This document shows positions 7,883 through 17,057 of a DNA stretch of 64,000 nt, piece after piece (the first letter of the stretch is position 1; every line of letters starts with the position of its first letter). Made by a program: the position numbers and the translations under genes. The stretch is taken from positions 62,001-126,000 of the forward strand of contig CP062796.1 in the NCBI GenBank assembly GCA_018208355.1, in the 5' to 3' direction. The DNA comes from Candidatus Fermentithermobacillus carboniphilus (GTDB lineage Bacteria; Bacillota; Sulfobacillia; Fermentithermobacillales; Fermentithermobacillaceae). Under the pieces are notes generated by a model. The model was given only the letters and a program-made list of their open reading frames with translations. It was not told the DNA's origin and did not search any database.

Positions 7883-9616
7883 TCAGCCGGGCTCCTTCTG
7901 ACCGGTGTTTTTGCCCTTGCTGGACTCTTTTGGGCCCATTCCGCTGTCCTGAGAACTTCGGCTATCAGCAGCTTCGGGTAGATTACCTTTATCCCAGAGT
8001 CTGGACACATTGCCCTGACGCCTTGGCTGTCTAGGTCTCAGGAAAGAAGGTCTGAGCTCCATGTCCCAGGCTGGCCCGACTACGACAGTATCCTGGGCGG
8101 AGGGCTTTTTAGGTGTCACGGGGGCAAAGAAAGGCACCCCTAAACTTTGAAGTGAAAATGCCCGGCACAAAAGGACGTACATAGTGGCGACAATCCCGAA
8201 AAGCCCAGCTAGGGATCCTGCGAGGATGAATATCAGGGTGAGTACCCGAATTAGCATCCCGGCCTCCTGGTTGGGTATGGTGAAGGAAGCGACCGCCGTG
8301 ACCGCAATGACTATCACCATGATCGGGCTGACGAGGGAGGCCGAGACAGCAGCTTCCCCTATGAGTAGCGCTCCCACTATACCAATGGTCGGCCCAATTG
8401 GCGACGGAATGCGGATTCCTGCTTCGCGAATAAGCTCGAAGCCGAAATACATGAGGAGCACTTCGAATGGGAGAGGAAGAGGCACGAGTTCCCTCGATGC
8501 GGCGATCGCAAGGATGAGGACGGTAGGCACCATTTCCGGATGATAGTTGATGATCGCGACGTACAGGCCCGGGAGGAGCACCGCGATGATCAGGGCCGCC
8601 GTCCTCAGGAATCTCAATATGTTTCCGTAGGGCCATCTTACGTAATAATCCTCAGGGCTGTGGATGAACGCGAAGGCAGTCACGGGAGCCAGGAGCGCGA
8701 ACGGATCTCCAGCAACTAAGACGGCAACGGCCCCTTCCAGTATGAAATGGGCCACCCTGTCAGGGCGTTCTGTGCTTATCACGGTGGGGACCAGGCTGTG
8801 GGACGTCTCTATAAACTGCTCCAACATTCCGCTGGTCAGTACCTCGCTTGCATTTATAGCCGATAGTCTCCGCCTCATTTCGGCCACGACTTTGCTGTTG
8901 GCGATGTTTGCCATATAAACTAAGGCGCACTGGGTTTTTGCGGTCTTTCCTATCTCGATGTTCTCTACAACCAGGTCTGGTGAATGGAGCGTGGCTCTCA
9001 AGAGAGCGGTGTTTACCCTCAAAACTTCGCCGAAGCCCTGCTGTGGTCCCCGAACTATCCTCTCGGTGACCGCCTGTTCTACGTTTCTGTGCTCCCATCC
9101 CTTAGTTTCAACGGAAAGGACTATGTCGCTACCGTCTACTATGACGACTGTATCTCCCGAGACCATGGCTTCCACAATTTCGCCGAAGGTCTTTTTCTCT
9201 TCTACCTGCCCGTTGGGTAAAAGTGCTTCCTTGACCTCCTTAAGCGGATCTTTTCCTGGGATTTGTCTCATTGATCCGAGAATCATGAGCGGCTGAAGCA
9301 CGGAGCGAAATACTTTATCGAAACTGGCTAGTCCCTCTACGTAGGCTACAGTCGTTCTTACCCTGGGGTTGGCGCTGACGAACTCCCTGAACACGACGTC
9401 CGAAGAATCAGGCACGTGAAAGATATCCTTCAAAGCCTTCACGTTTTCGTCCATGTTCTTGCTAAGCTGCTTTTGTCCTTTGTCTCGTCCAGGGGCTCGG
9501 CCGGTTTCTTTCCCCGGGATAGGGCGTTCCCCGAGAGAAAAGGCCTCCCTTTCGGAACGACCTCTCGGAGGAATGAACAAATTTCGGATAATGCTCCAAG
9601 GCTTAGGGAGCCGCAA
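7883..9616 (-). CDS. GerA-family spore germination protein
   Basis: 577 residues. This is the GerA subunit of the germinant receptor in the spore inner membrane. A large N-terminal soluble domain carries the family blocks FREFVSANPRV, VVIVDGSDIVLSVETKGWEHR and ERIVRGPQQGFGE. The C-terminal half holds about five membrane segments, including ILRFLRTAALIIAVLLPGLY and GIVGALLIGEAAVSASLVSP. The TTG start is preceded by GGGGTG at about 10 nt. About 50 N-terminal residues are hydrophilic and poorly conserved in the family, so the start is uncertain. First gene of the receptor operon, 88 nt downstream of a histidine kinase on the same strand. Confidence 0.92.
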   Translation of the reverse strand: MRLPKPWSIIRNLFIPPRGRSEREAFSLGERPIPGKETGRAPGRDKGQKQLSKNMDENVKALKDIFHVPDSSDVVFREFVSANPRVRTTVAYVEGLASFDKVFRSVLQPLMILGSMRQIPGKDPLKEVKEALLPNGQVEEKKTFGEIVEAMVSGDTVVIVDGSDIVLSVETKGWEHRNVEQAVTERIVRGPQQGFGEVLRVNTALLRATLHSPDLVVENIEIGKTAKTQCALVYMANIANSKVVAEMRRRLSAINASEVLTSGMLEQFIETSHSLVPTVISTERPDRVAHFILEGAVAVLVAGDPFALLAPVTAFAFIHSPEDYYVRWPYGNILRFLRTAALIIAVLLPGLYVAIINYHPEMVPTVLILAIAASRELVPLPLPFEVLLMYFGFELIREAGIRIPSPIGPTIGIVGALLIGEAAVSASLVSPIMVIVIAVTAVASFTIPNQEAGMLIRVLTLIFILAGSLAGLFGIVATMYVLLCRAFSLQSLGVPFFAPVTPKKPSAQDTVVVGPAWDMELRPSFLRPRQPRRQGNVSRLWDKGNLPEAADSRSSQDSGMGPKESSKGKNTGQKEPG

Positions 9617-9704
9617 GAAAAAGCTTCACCCCGCGTTATTCCGCGCTTTTAGTCGTCTCACGCTTGAAATGATTCCCTCGGAATCGCGGAGTTATGAAAC
9701 TTTC

Positions 9705-10352
9705 TCAGGAGGAGACGAGTTTCTCCTGGGAGGGTCGCTGAGGAAAAGTAAAAGTGACCGTGGTACCGTCTGGCCCCGATAAGATGTCCATGGACCCGCC
9801 GTGAGCTTTTGCGACTGCCTCAGCGATGGTGAGTCCCAGACCGAGGCCCCCTGGTTTTGTGGTGAAGAAAGGACTTGACACGCTAGAGATGATATCCCCA
9901 GGTATCCCCGGGCCTGTGTCGGTGAAAGAGACTTTTACCGCGCAGGCCGTGGGGTCCCTATATAACCGGATCCATAAAGTACCGCCGTTTGCCATTGCAT
10001 CCAGGGCATTTCCCCATACGTTTGCAAAAGCATCAGAGATCGCCGAAGGGTTGCAGGCAACAGGAGGTACGTCCTCTTCGAGTTCCATCAATACTCTGAC
10101 ATGGCTCACTTCCATCCTGGGTGCAAACTCTTCACAAAGCTCCTTTAGAATATCAGAGAAGACCGCTAGCTCGGCCCTTTCGGGGCTCACCAGAGAGCAT
10201 ATCATCTCTTGGATATGCGAAACTTCGTTTCTCAAGAGTGACAGGTGTCTCTGATAAGGCGTTTCTTTCAACCCCGGCTCGATCATCTTGATGAGCAACG
10301 ACATGGTCGCCAGGTGATTTTTTACGCTGTGAATAAACTGGTAGAGTCGCAT
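9705..10352 (-). CDS. Sensorless (orphan) histidine kinase
   Basis: 215 residues, with only the catalytic core. An N-terminal H-box-like helix (FIHSVKNHLATMSLLIKM, His at about 12) is followed by an HATPase_c domain with N-box (DAFANVWGNALDAM), G1 (DTGPGIP), F box (PFFTTK) and G2 (GLGLGLTIA). There is no membrane segment, PAS or GAF domain, and no response regulator adjoins it. The ATG has a good SD (TGGAGC, 6 nt), which argues against a lost upstream sensor. By family it should autophosphorylate on His and act in a phosphorelay; a sporulation or germination link is inferred only from its place upstream of gerA. It resembles Spo0B/DpiB-type kinases in size, but keeps full ATP-binding motifs. 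Confidence 0.85.
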   Translation of the reverse strand: MRLYQFIHSVKNHLATMSLLIKMIEPGLKETPYQRHLSLLRNEVSHIQEMICSLVSPERAELAVFSDILKELCEEFAPRMEVSHVRVLMELEEDVPPVACNPSAISDAFANVWGNALDAMANGGTLWIRLYRDPTACAVKVSFTDTGPGIPGDIISSVSSPFFTTKPGGLGLGLTIAEAVAKAHGGSMDILSGPDGTTVTFTFPQRPSQEKLVSS

Positions 10353-10558
10353 TTTCAGCTCCAGTGACGTCTCCCGTTCTTAAAGACAGGAGCCTTCACG
10401 TAACGCGTATTCGTTACGGGCCCAAAATATTCCTTCTGCTAGCTGTACTTCTCAGGGAAAACTTGGCTACAAAAGGTGGCTCCTTGTCCTTCTTGAAAAG
10501 CCCATGTTAGACTAGTCACGTAAAAATGCAGGGTAGTCCAGGGTAGGGGGGCGGGGAA

Positions 10559-12037
10559 ATGAAAAAACCGGGCAACTGCGCCCACAAGCCTGCGGTGTTG
10601 ATACTGGTTTGCCTGATTGTGGTCTCTTCTTTGACGGGTCTTGCAACACCGTTTCGAGTTTCAGCCGAGACCGTGAACGTAGACGAGATTCTTTCCAGTT
10701 TACAGTACCCGCTGAAAAAGGGCTCCATGGGTCAGGCAGTGTCCGCACTTCAAAAAGCCCTCTCTCTTCTGGGGTTCAACGTAGGCCCGGTCGACGGCAT
10801 ATTCGGTATTAAGACCCACGCTGCGGTGATCTCCTTTCAGGAAAGCCAGGGACTCTGGCCGGATGGCGTCGTAGGCCCCAAGACTCGGGAAGCCTTGAGA
10901 GTAGCGCTCAATAAGTTTCTACTCGGCGGTGACAGACCCCAATTGGGCGAAGAGAGGTACGTTGTCAAGCCAGGTGATACCCTCTATTCTATAGCCAGGG
11001 CAACTGGCACAACCGTGGGGGCTATTTTAGCCTTGAATCCCGGCATTTCCTCTACAATTTACCCAGGTATGAGGTTGGTCCTAAAAGCGCCTTCGAGGTC
11101 ACATGTCTGGGTGTACGCTCCGAAATACAAACCCGATGACCGAGTGTCGTTCCAGGATGTCTCCGCCAATATCGACAAGATAGATGTCGTCATCGATTAC
11201 GGGTTTTCGGTTTCCGAAGACGGTTCGATCGTAGGCTCAGGAGACCCGGAACTCAGAAACCTCGCTTCTTCGAAGGGCAAGGCCATATTTGCTATGATTA
11301 GCAATACCCGTAATGGCAAGTTTGATCAGAGCCTTGCAAGGACAGTCCTAAAACAGGGGTTAACGGCCTCGAAAAACTTCGTGACGGGGATATCCCGGCT
11401 TCTCGAACAGGGCTATACCGGCATCAACATTGATTTCGAAAATATTCCCGGCGACCTGAGACAAGAGTTCACCACCTTCATCCGAAATGTTTCTTCTCTT
11501 CTGGGGTCGCGCGCCACGTTGTCGGTGGCGGTTCCGGCCAAAACCAGAGATAACCCAGCTTCTAGCTGGTCGGGAGGGTTCGATTACAAGGCGCTCTCAA
11601 ATTGGGTTGACTTTATGGTAATCATGGCCTATGACGAACATTATAGCAGGTCGAGGCCTGGGCCCGTCGCTTCTCTGGAATGGGTGACGGAAGTATCGGA
11701 TTTTGCGAAAACCCAGATCCCTCCCTCGAAAATCGTGCTAGGTATCGCCGGATACGGATACGAATGGCCTAAAGATGGCGGAAGTGGACGCTCGTATCCT
11801 GCCCACGTCATGGAAAAGGACGCTCTGTCGCAGGGAATCGCGGTCGTGAGGGACCAGGGCAAAGTCCCACATTACGAGTTGACGAGAGACGGGTGTGTCT
11901 ACGTTCGCTACTACGAAGACGGTGCGAGCATTCGTGAGAAAGTCGGTCTTGCGCTGAAGAACGGCTTTTACGGCGTTTCTCTGTGGCGGGCGGGATATGA
12001 GACTCCTGATACTTGGGACGCTATCGCCCCACGGTAG
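10559..12037 (+). CDS. Secreted PG-binding, LysM and GH18 protein (SleL/YaaH-like)
   Basis: 492 residues. A signal peptide (hydrophobic run LILVCLIVVSSLTGLA) precedes a PG_binding_1 domain (about 50-115, LKKGSMGQAVSALQKALSLL). A LysM domain follows (about 132-178, VVKPGDTLYSIARATG, NPGISSTIYPGM). The rest is a GH18 barrel with the catalytic-type strand GINIDFENI, an MVIMAYD strand and a terminal YGVSLWRAGYETPD. This layout matches spore cortex-lytic N-acetylglucosaminidases of the SleL/YaaH type, which degrade cortex fragments during germination. Divergent from the kinase/ger cluster, which supports that role. The ATG follows a G-rich SD. Confidence 0.9.
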   Translation: MKKPGNCAHKPAVLILVCLIVVSSLTGLATPFRVSAETVNVDEILSSLQYPLKKGSMGQAVSALQKALSLLGFNVGPVDGIFGIKTHAAVISFQESQGLWPDGVVGPKTREALRVALNKFLLGGDRPQLGEERYVVKPGDTLYSIARATGTTVGAILALNPGISSTIYPGMRLVLKAPSRSHVWVYAPKYKPDDRVSFQDVSANIDKIDVVIDYGFSVSEDGSIVGSGDPELRNLASSKGKAIFAMISNTRNGKFDQSLARTVLKQGLTASKNFVTGISRLLEQGYTGINIDFENIPGDLRQEFTTFIRNVSSLLGSRATLSVAVPAKTRDNPASSWSGGFDYKALSNWVDFMVIMAYDEHYSRSRPGPVASLEWVTEVSDFAKTQIPPSKIVLGIAGYGYEWPKDGGSGRSYPAHVMEKDALSQGIAVVRDQGKVPHYELTRDGCVYVRYYEDGASIREKVGLALKNGFYGVSLWRAGYETPDTWDAIAPR

Positions 12038-12057
12038 ATCGTCGGCATAAGCCATTC

Positions 12058-12085
12058 TTGCTTTTTCGCAAACATGTGGTATCAT
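12058..12085 (+). promoter_or_regulatory. Putative promoter of the dprA-topA operon
   Basis: TTGCTT (12058-12063), a 16-nt spacer and TATCAT (12080-12085). The expected transcription start, about 12092, falls at the dprA ATG (12093). The mRNA would then be leaderless. Confidence 0.4.
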
Positions 12086-12092
12086 ATGGGCG

Positions 12093-13232
12093 ATGACAGA
12101 TATTGGTAACGCGGCTGGATATCAGCGCAAGATCAGCCTGGTGGCTCGTTCCCTTACCTCCAACTCGAGGAAGAGGAGCGGATGTGGCCTCTACGAACGG
12201 GCCCTAGTCCCCGAAGCCAAGAAGGAACCCCTTGGTCCCGGTAGTTCTGTCGAAGATGGCCTCCCGGGAGAGACGGATCTCCTCCAAGCTGAAAAGGTTC
12301 TGAGATACTGCGAGAAAAGCGGCATTTCGGTTTTGACCATGGATGACACAGAATATCCCGAGAACCTCCGTAATATCCCCAATCCGCCTCAGGTTCTCTT
12401 CGTCAGGGGCAAAGTGCGGCTTGAAGATAGGATTGCGGTGGCAGTGGTGGGCACGAGGAGACCGACACCTCTAGGGAAGGCGGTAACCCTGGAATTTGCT
12501 AAAGAGCTGGCCCGCGCAGGGGTGACGGTGGTCTCGGGGCTTGCTCACGGTATAGACACCGGTGCCCACGAAGGTGCGCTTTCAGTGGGTGGAAGAACCC
12601 TGGCCTGTCTGGGGACCGGCCCGGACGTGGTTTACCCCAGGGAGAACGCATCTTTGTTTAAGAGAATCCTTGACCAAGGTGCCCTTATATCCGAGTACCC
12701 TCCGGGAACACCCCCTCTGCCCTGGCATTTTCCGGCGAGGAACAGACTCATCTCGGGGCTGGCTCTCGGCGTAGTAGTGATAGAAGCCGGCGAAAAGTCC
12801 GGAGCCCTCATCACCGCAGACTGGGCCCTTAAACAAGGAAAGCCCGTGATGGCCGTCCCCGGCAGCATTAAGTCGGCCAAGAGCGCAGGCACAAACCGTC
12901 TCATCCAAGAGGGAGCTTATCTGGTAACGAGCGCTCAAGATGTGCTATCCTTTCTCAGGCGAGAGAATGAATACATTCCCCAGGTACGGGGAGAGGTTCT
13001 GAGAGAACCACTTACCTTGGAAGAAGCGAGTCTTCTAAAGGTACTCGAAGGAGAGATACTTACTCTGGACGAGATAACTGAAAAAATGGGGTTCATGAGC
13101 GCGCCCCGGGTGTTAGGGGTTCTGTCTACGCTGGAACTAAAAGGAGTATTGACTCGCCTGGCGGGTGGAAAATATGTGGTTAAGTCCGCCTCTCCAGATG
13201 CTGGTGGAAAGGTAGGGAAATCTCGTGAGTGA
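12093..13232 (+). CDS. dprA: DNA processing protein DprA
   Basis: 379 residues. DprA binds incoming single-stranded DNA and loads RecA during transformation. The Rossmann-like core is clear: VAVVGTRRPTPLGK, VVSGLAHGIDTGAHEGAL, PRENASLFKRI and FPARNRLISGLA. It ends with a winged-helix DprA_C domain (LTLDEITEKMGF, VLSTLELKGVLTRLAGGKY). The usual N-terminal SAM/HhH domain is not recognisable; the first 60 residues are basic and low in similarity. No SD precedes the ATG. The 3' end overlaps topA by 8 nt. Confidence 0.92.
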   Translation: MTDIGNAAGYQRKISLVARSLTSNSRKRSGCGLYERALVPEAKKEPLGPGSSVEDGLPGETDLLQAEKVLRYCEKSGISVLTMDDTEYPENLRNIPNPPQVLFVRGKVRLEDRIAVAVVGTRRPTPLGKAVTLEFAKELARAGVTVVSGLAHGIDTGAHEGALSVGGRTLACLGTGPDVVYPRENASLFKRILDQGALISEYPPGTPPLPWHFPARNRLISGLALGVVVIEAGEKSGALITADWALKQGKPVMAVPGSIKSAKSAGTNRLIQEGAYLVTSAQDVLSFLRRENEYIPQVRGEVLREPLTLEEASLLKVLEGEILTLDEITEKMGFMSAPRVLGVLSTLELKGVLTRLAGGKYVVKSASPDAGGKVGKSRE

Positions 13233-15315
13233 CGTTTCAGGGCGGCCGCTCATAATCGTAGAATCGCCGACCAAGGCCAGGACTATCTCAAAATTCATGA
13301 AGTCCAGATATGACGTTAAAGCGTCCCTCGGACATGTCAGGGACCTCCCGAAGAGCCAGCTTGGTGTGGACATTTCCAACGGCTTTACGCCCAAGTACAT
13401 AACTATCCGAGGAAAGGGCGACGTAATCAAGGAGCTAAAAGAAGCTGCAAAACGGGCATCGGCCGTCTACCTTGCCACTGACCCGGATAGAGAGGGAGAA
13501 GCCATTTCGTGGCACCTGTGTGCCATCCTCGGCATAAACCCGGACGAAGCGAAACGGGTGACGTTTCACGAGATAACTGAAAAAGCGGTGAAAGAGGCTT
13601 TCAGACACCCGGTGCCCATCGACAAAAACCTGGTCCTTGCCCAACAGGCAAGGCGCGTGTTGGACCGGCTGGTTGGATACAGCCTGAGTCCCCTTTTGTG
13701 GCACAAGGTCCGGCCTGGTTTGTCTGCAGGCCGCGTTCAGTCGGCGGCTCTGAGGATAATCGTGGATAGGGAAAAGGAGATAGAAAACTTTGTGCCCCAG
13801 GAGTACTGGACTCTGGATGTCGTTCTCAAGTCCTCGAAAGGCACGGTCAAGGCAAGGTATTTTGGAGAGAACGGCGAGAAGAAAGAACTCCGGGAAAAGT
13901 CTGGGGTCGATTCCATAATAAAAGATATCTCTGGCCGTCCTTTTACGGTCATTTCGGTGACCCCGAAGGAAAGGCACAAAAGTCCTCCGTTCCCGTTTAC
14001 TACCTCCACCCTCCAGCAGGAGGCTTCGAGAAAGCTCGGATTCCCGGTCCGCAAGACCATGATGATAGCGCAGTTGCTGTACGAGGGGGTAGAGCTCGGG
14101 CCGGAGGGTTATGTGGGCCTCATCACGTACATGAGGACCGACTCTACGAGGGTGTCTCCGCTGGCACTGAATGAGGCCAGAGAGTACGTGACCTCCGCCT
14201 TCGGGCCTTCTTACGTCGGGTTTGAACGGAAGGAAAAGGAACGCCCAGGGGTGCAGGGTGCACACGAAGCCATTCGCCCGACGAGTGTTTCGCGCACCCC
14301 AGATAAGGTCAAACCTTTTCTTAAACCTGACCAGTATAAACTTTACAAGCTCATCTGGGACCGCTTCGTGGCAAGTCAGATGGCGCCGGCCGTTTACGAC
14401 ACCGTGACTTGCGACATACAGTGCGGGAGCCATACGTTCAGGGCTACCGGGTCGAGGCTGAAGTTCCCGGGTTTTGCGAAAGTATACGAGGAGGGTCAGG
14501 ATGCGCCTTTGGAAGAAGGCGAGAAAGAAGAAGGCGAGATCATCCCGCTTTCCCAAGGAGAAGTCCTGTCTCTTGAAAAAGTTGTCCCGGCCCAGCATTT
14601 CACCGAACCTCCTCCAAGGTATACCGAGGCTTCCCTCGTCAAAGAATTGGAGGAGAACGGCATTGGAAGACCTTCGACCTATGCACCGATAATCGCTACT
14701 TTGATTGAGAGGGAATATGTACAGAGGGACAAAAAGCGCTTGGTTCCGACGGAACTCGGGCGTCTCGTCGACATGCTCTTGAGAGAGAACTTCCCTTCTA
14801 TCGTCGATGTCAAATTCACCGCCGAGATGGAAAAGAGACTGGACTCCGTAGAAGAAGGCAAGGAACCGTGGGACAACGTGGTCAGGGAGTTTTGGGAACC
14901 CTTTAAAGAACAGGTTGAGAAAGCCGAAAGGGAAATCAAACGAGTGGAAGTCGAGGACGAGCCTGCCGGTATCAACTGTGAAAAATGCGGAAGGCCAATG
15001 GTGATTAAGAGGAGCCGTTACGGAAAATTCATAGCTTGTTCCGGGTATCCGGAGTGCAAGAACACCAAACCTCTCGTTGAAAAGGCCGGAGTCAAGTGCC
15101 CAAAGTGCCAGGGAGAAATCGTCGTCCGCCGCTCGAAGACGGGCAGGGTATTCTGGGGGTGCGAGAACTATCCCCAGTGCGACTTCGTAACCTGGAACCG
15201 GCCTGTCCCGGGTACAGCGTGCCCGGAGTGCGGAACTTTCCTCGTGGAAGCGGGCGGTAGAGAAAAGGGTTACAAGTGCGCCAATCCCCAGTGCGGGTAC
15301 ACTCACAAAATCTAA
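13225..15315 (+). CDS. topA: DNA topoisomerase I
   Basis: 696 residues, full length. It relaxes negative supercoils by single-strand passage. The Toprim domain opens the protein (LIIVESPTKARTISKFM; TDPDREGEAISWH). The catalytic tyrosine is Tyr302 in LITYMRTDSTRVS. ENGIGRPSTYAPI is the conserved central block. Three Cys4 zinc ribbons form the C-terminus (CEKCGRPMV...CSGYPEC, CPKCQGEIV...CENYPQC, CPECGTFLV...CANPQC). The GTG start overlaps the dprA stop. trmFO (gid), often found between topA and xerC in Firmicutes, is absent here. A 662-codon open frame on the opposite strand is a shadow of this gene. Confidence 0.98.
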   Translation: MSDVSGRPLIIVESPTKARTISKFMKSRYDVKASLGHVRDLPKSQLGVDISNGFTPKYITIRGKGDVIKELKEAAKRASAVYLATDPDREGEAISWHLCAILGINPDEAKRVTFHEITEKAVKEAFRHPVPIDKNLVLAQQARRVLDRLVGYSLSPLLWHKVRPGLSAGRVQSAALRIIVDREKEIENFVPQEYWTLDVVLKSSKGTVKARYFGENGEKKELREKSGVDSIIKDISGRPFTVISVTPKERHKSPPFPFTTSTLQQEASRKLGFPVRKTMMIAQLLYEGVELGPEGYVGLITYMRTDSTRVSPLALNEAREYVTSAFGPSYVGFERKEKERPGVQGAHEAIRPTSVSRTPDKVKPFLKPDQYKLYKLIWDRFVASQMAPAVYDTVTCDIQCGSHTFRATGSRLKFPGFAKVYEEGQDAPLEEGEKEEGEIIPLSQGEVLSLEKVVPAQHFTEPPPRYTEASLVKELEENGIGRPSTYAPIIATLIEREYVQRDKKRLVPTELGRLVDMLLRENFPSIVDVKFTAEMEKRLDSVEEGKEPWDNVVREFWEPFKEQVEKAEREIKRVEVEDEPAGINCEKCGRPMVIKRSRYGKFIACSGYPECKNTKPLVEKAGVKCPKCQGEIVVRRSKTGRVFWGCENYPQCDFVTWNRPVPGTACPECGTFLVEAGGREKGYKCANPQCGYTHKI

Positions 15316-15333
15316 GAAAATTGAGAATACAGA

Positions 15334-15362
15334 TTGCCCGCTGCTAGAGCTAGTGATAATAT
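15334..15362 (+). promoter_or_regulatory. Putative promoter of xerC-hslVU
   Basis: TTGCCC (15334-15339), a 17-nt spacer and TAATAT (15357-15362), in the 107-nt gap between topA and xerC. The match is moderate. Confidence 0.35.
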
Positions 15363-15422
15363 AAGTGCCGTATGAGCTTTTGAGGGCAATCGCTATGAGA
15401 GTACCCGGGGAAGGCGGTTTCA

Positions 15423-16472
15423 TTGAGGCGCTCGCTCCTTGAATGGAAGGAAGAGTTTCTCACCGAAGTGGGAGTGTCCAGGACTCAGAGTCCGAACACC
15501 CTCAATGCTTATTCCAGCGACCTCGACCAATTCCTGGATTTTCTGGTCAAGGACGGACATGTACAGGGCATTGAAGCCATCGGGCCTCAGGATATTTCTT
15601 CTGACAAAATACGTAAGTTTATCCGCGAGCTCGGGACCCAAGGCTATAAGGCTTCGTCGGTATCAAGGAAGATTTCCTGCATAAGGAGCTTCCTCCGGTT
15701 TCTCACGAAGCGAGGGGCCATCCAAGGGAACCCTTCCAAGGAAGTGGCTCCCCGGAAGAATAAGTCGCTGCTTCCCAAAGTCCTGTCTCAGACTGATATC
15801 GAAAGACTCCTGGCTCAGCCTGACACCAGGACTCCTCTCGGGAAAAGAGATCGTGCCTTGCTGGAAGTCCTCTACGGGGCTGGCCTGAGGGTCAGCGAGC
15901 TGTGTAGGCTCAATATCGGAGATATCGACTATTCCCTGGGCTTCGTTCAGGTCATGGGGAAAGGTGGAAAAGAGCGGTTTGTCCCGCTGGGTTCTGTGGC
16001 TCTCCAGGCTCTAGGAGATTATCTGTCTTTGGGCAGGCCTTTTCTCGAGAAGAAAGACGAAAGGAGTTTTCCGGATAAAGACAACCTTCCAGTTGCCGGG
16101 GAGTGGAAAGCCGAAACTACACTCAAAAAACCCCTTTTTTTGAACAGATGGGGTAAGCGGCTTTCGGTGCGGTCAGTCAGGAGGATCCTCGAAAAATACC
16201 TCCTCGCCGCGGGCATAGACCCCAAGAGATGTTCCCCGCATACCCTCAGGCATTCTTTCGCGACGCATCTTTTGGCTGGCGGAGCGGACCTTCGCTCTGT
16301 CCAGGATATGCTGGGCCATGCCAGCGTCAGGACGACTCAGATATACACCCACGTCCTTCCGGAAAGACTCAGGGAGGTGTACGAAAAGACACATCCCAGG
16401 GCTCGACCGGCAGTTCGAAGCCTCGGGAAGGGAGAGGACGGACAAAACCTTGAAAAGGGGAGAGAGTCGTGA
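15423..16472 (+). CDS. xerC: Tyrosine recombinase XerC
   Basis: 349 residues. Xer recombinases resolve chromosome dimers at dif. An N-terminal SAM-like core-binding domain ([17 protein letters not shown]) is followed by the catalytic domain. The active residues are visible: Arg in GAGLRVSEL, Lys in [29 protein letters not shown] with the nucleophile Tyr. The protein is about 50 residues longer than most XerC. There is a charged insert between the Lys strand and HTLRH ([20 protein letters not shown]) and a basic C-terminal tail. The TTG start has a GGAAGGCGG site. The stop overlaps the hslV GTG. The gene order topA-xerC-hslV-hslU-codY matches Bacillus. Confidence 0.95.
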   Translation: MRRSLLEWKEEFLTEVGVSRTQSPNTLNAYSSDLDQFLDFLVKDGHVQGIEAIGPQDISSDKIRKFIRELGTQGYKASSVSRKISCIRSFLRFLTKRGAIQGNPSKEVAPRKNKSLLPKVLSQTDIERLLAQPDTRTPLGKRDRALLEVLYGAGLRVSELCRLNIGDIDYSLGFVQVMGKGGKERFVPLGSVALQALGDYLSLGRPFLEKKDERSFPDKDNLPVAGEWKAETTLKKPLFLNRWGKRLSVRSVRRILEKYLLAAGIDPKRCSPHTLRHSFATHLLAGGADLRSVQDMLGHASVRTTQIYTHVLPERLREVYEKTHPRARPAVRSLGKGEDGQNLEKGRES

Positions 16473-17026
16473 AAGAGAAACTTCGCCCCCAATTTCTGAG
16501 CACCACCGTGCTGGCTGTCAGGGTAAACGGCAAATCAGCCATGGCGGGTGATGGGCAAGTTACCCTCGAGGCCAACCACACGATCATAAAAGCAAGTGCG
16601 AGAAAGGTCAGGAAAATTTACAAAGACTCGGTCATCGCGGGATTTGCGGGGTCGGTCGGAGATGCTTTCACCTTGTTCGATAAGCTTGAAGGTCACCTTG
16701 AAGAGACCAGGGGTGACCTATTGAGAGCCGCCGTCGAACTGGCCAAAGAGTGGAGGACGGACCGGATCCTAAGGCAGCTCCAGGCGATGCTCCTCTGCAT
16801 GGATAAATCCCACCTGCTCCTGGTTTCCGGAACCGGGGAAGTCATAGAGCCCGATGAACCGGTTTTGGCCATCGGTTCCGGAGGCCCTTACGCTGTGGCT
16901 GCAGCGAAGGCTCTTATGAGGTTCACGAGTCTGGATGCTCCGACCATAGCAAGAGAAGCGCTGAGAATAGCCGCTTCGATTTGCATATACACAAATGAGA
17001 ATATTGTCATAGAGGAATTGGGATAA
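16469..17026 (+). CDS. hslV: ATP-dependent protease peptidase subunit HslV (ClpQ)
   Basis: 185 residues. It is the proteolytic chamber subunit that partners HslU. The N-terminal nucleophile is the first Thr of [20 protein letters not shown]. It lies behind an 11-12 residue leader ([11 protein letters not shown]) that must be removed to expose it; in many HslV only Met is removed. [14 protein letters not shown] and [14 protein letters not shown] are family blocks. The gene begins with GTG in the xerC stop (GTGA overlap) and lies just upstream of hslU. Confidence 0.95.
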   Translation: MKEKLRPQFLSTTVLAVRVNGKSAMAGDGQVTLEANHTIIKASARKVRKIYKDSVIAGFAGSVGDAFTLFDKLEGHLEETRGDLLRAAVELAKEWRTDRILRQLQAMLLCMDKSHLLLVSGTGEVIEPDEPVLAIGSGGPYAVAAAKALMRFTSLDAPTIAREALRIAASICIYTNENIVIEELG

Positions 17027-17057
17027 TCCCCTATAAATGTCGGAGGAAGGTGTATCC

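Noticed and set aside
13435..15423. 662-codon open frame on the reverse strand
   Set aside because: It lies opposite topA, and its Arg/Phe-rich product has no recognisable domain. It is a shadow produced by the codon use of topA.
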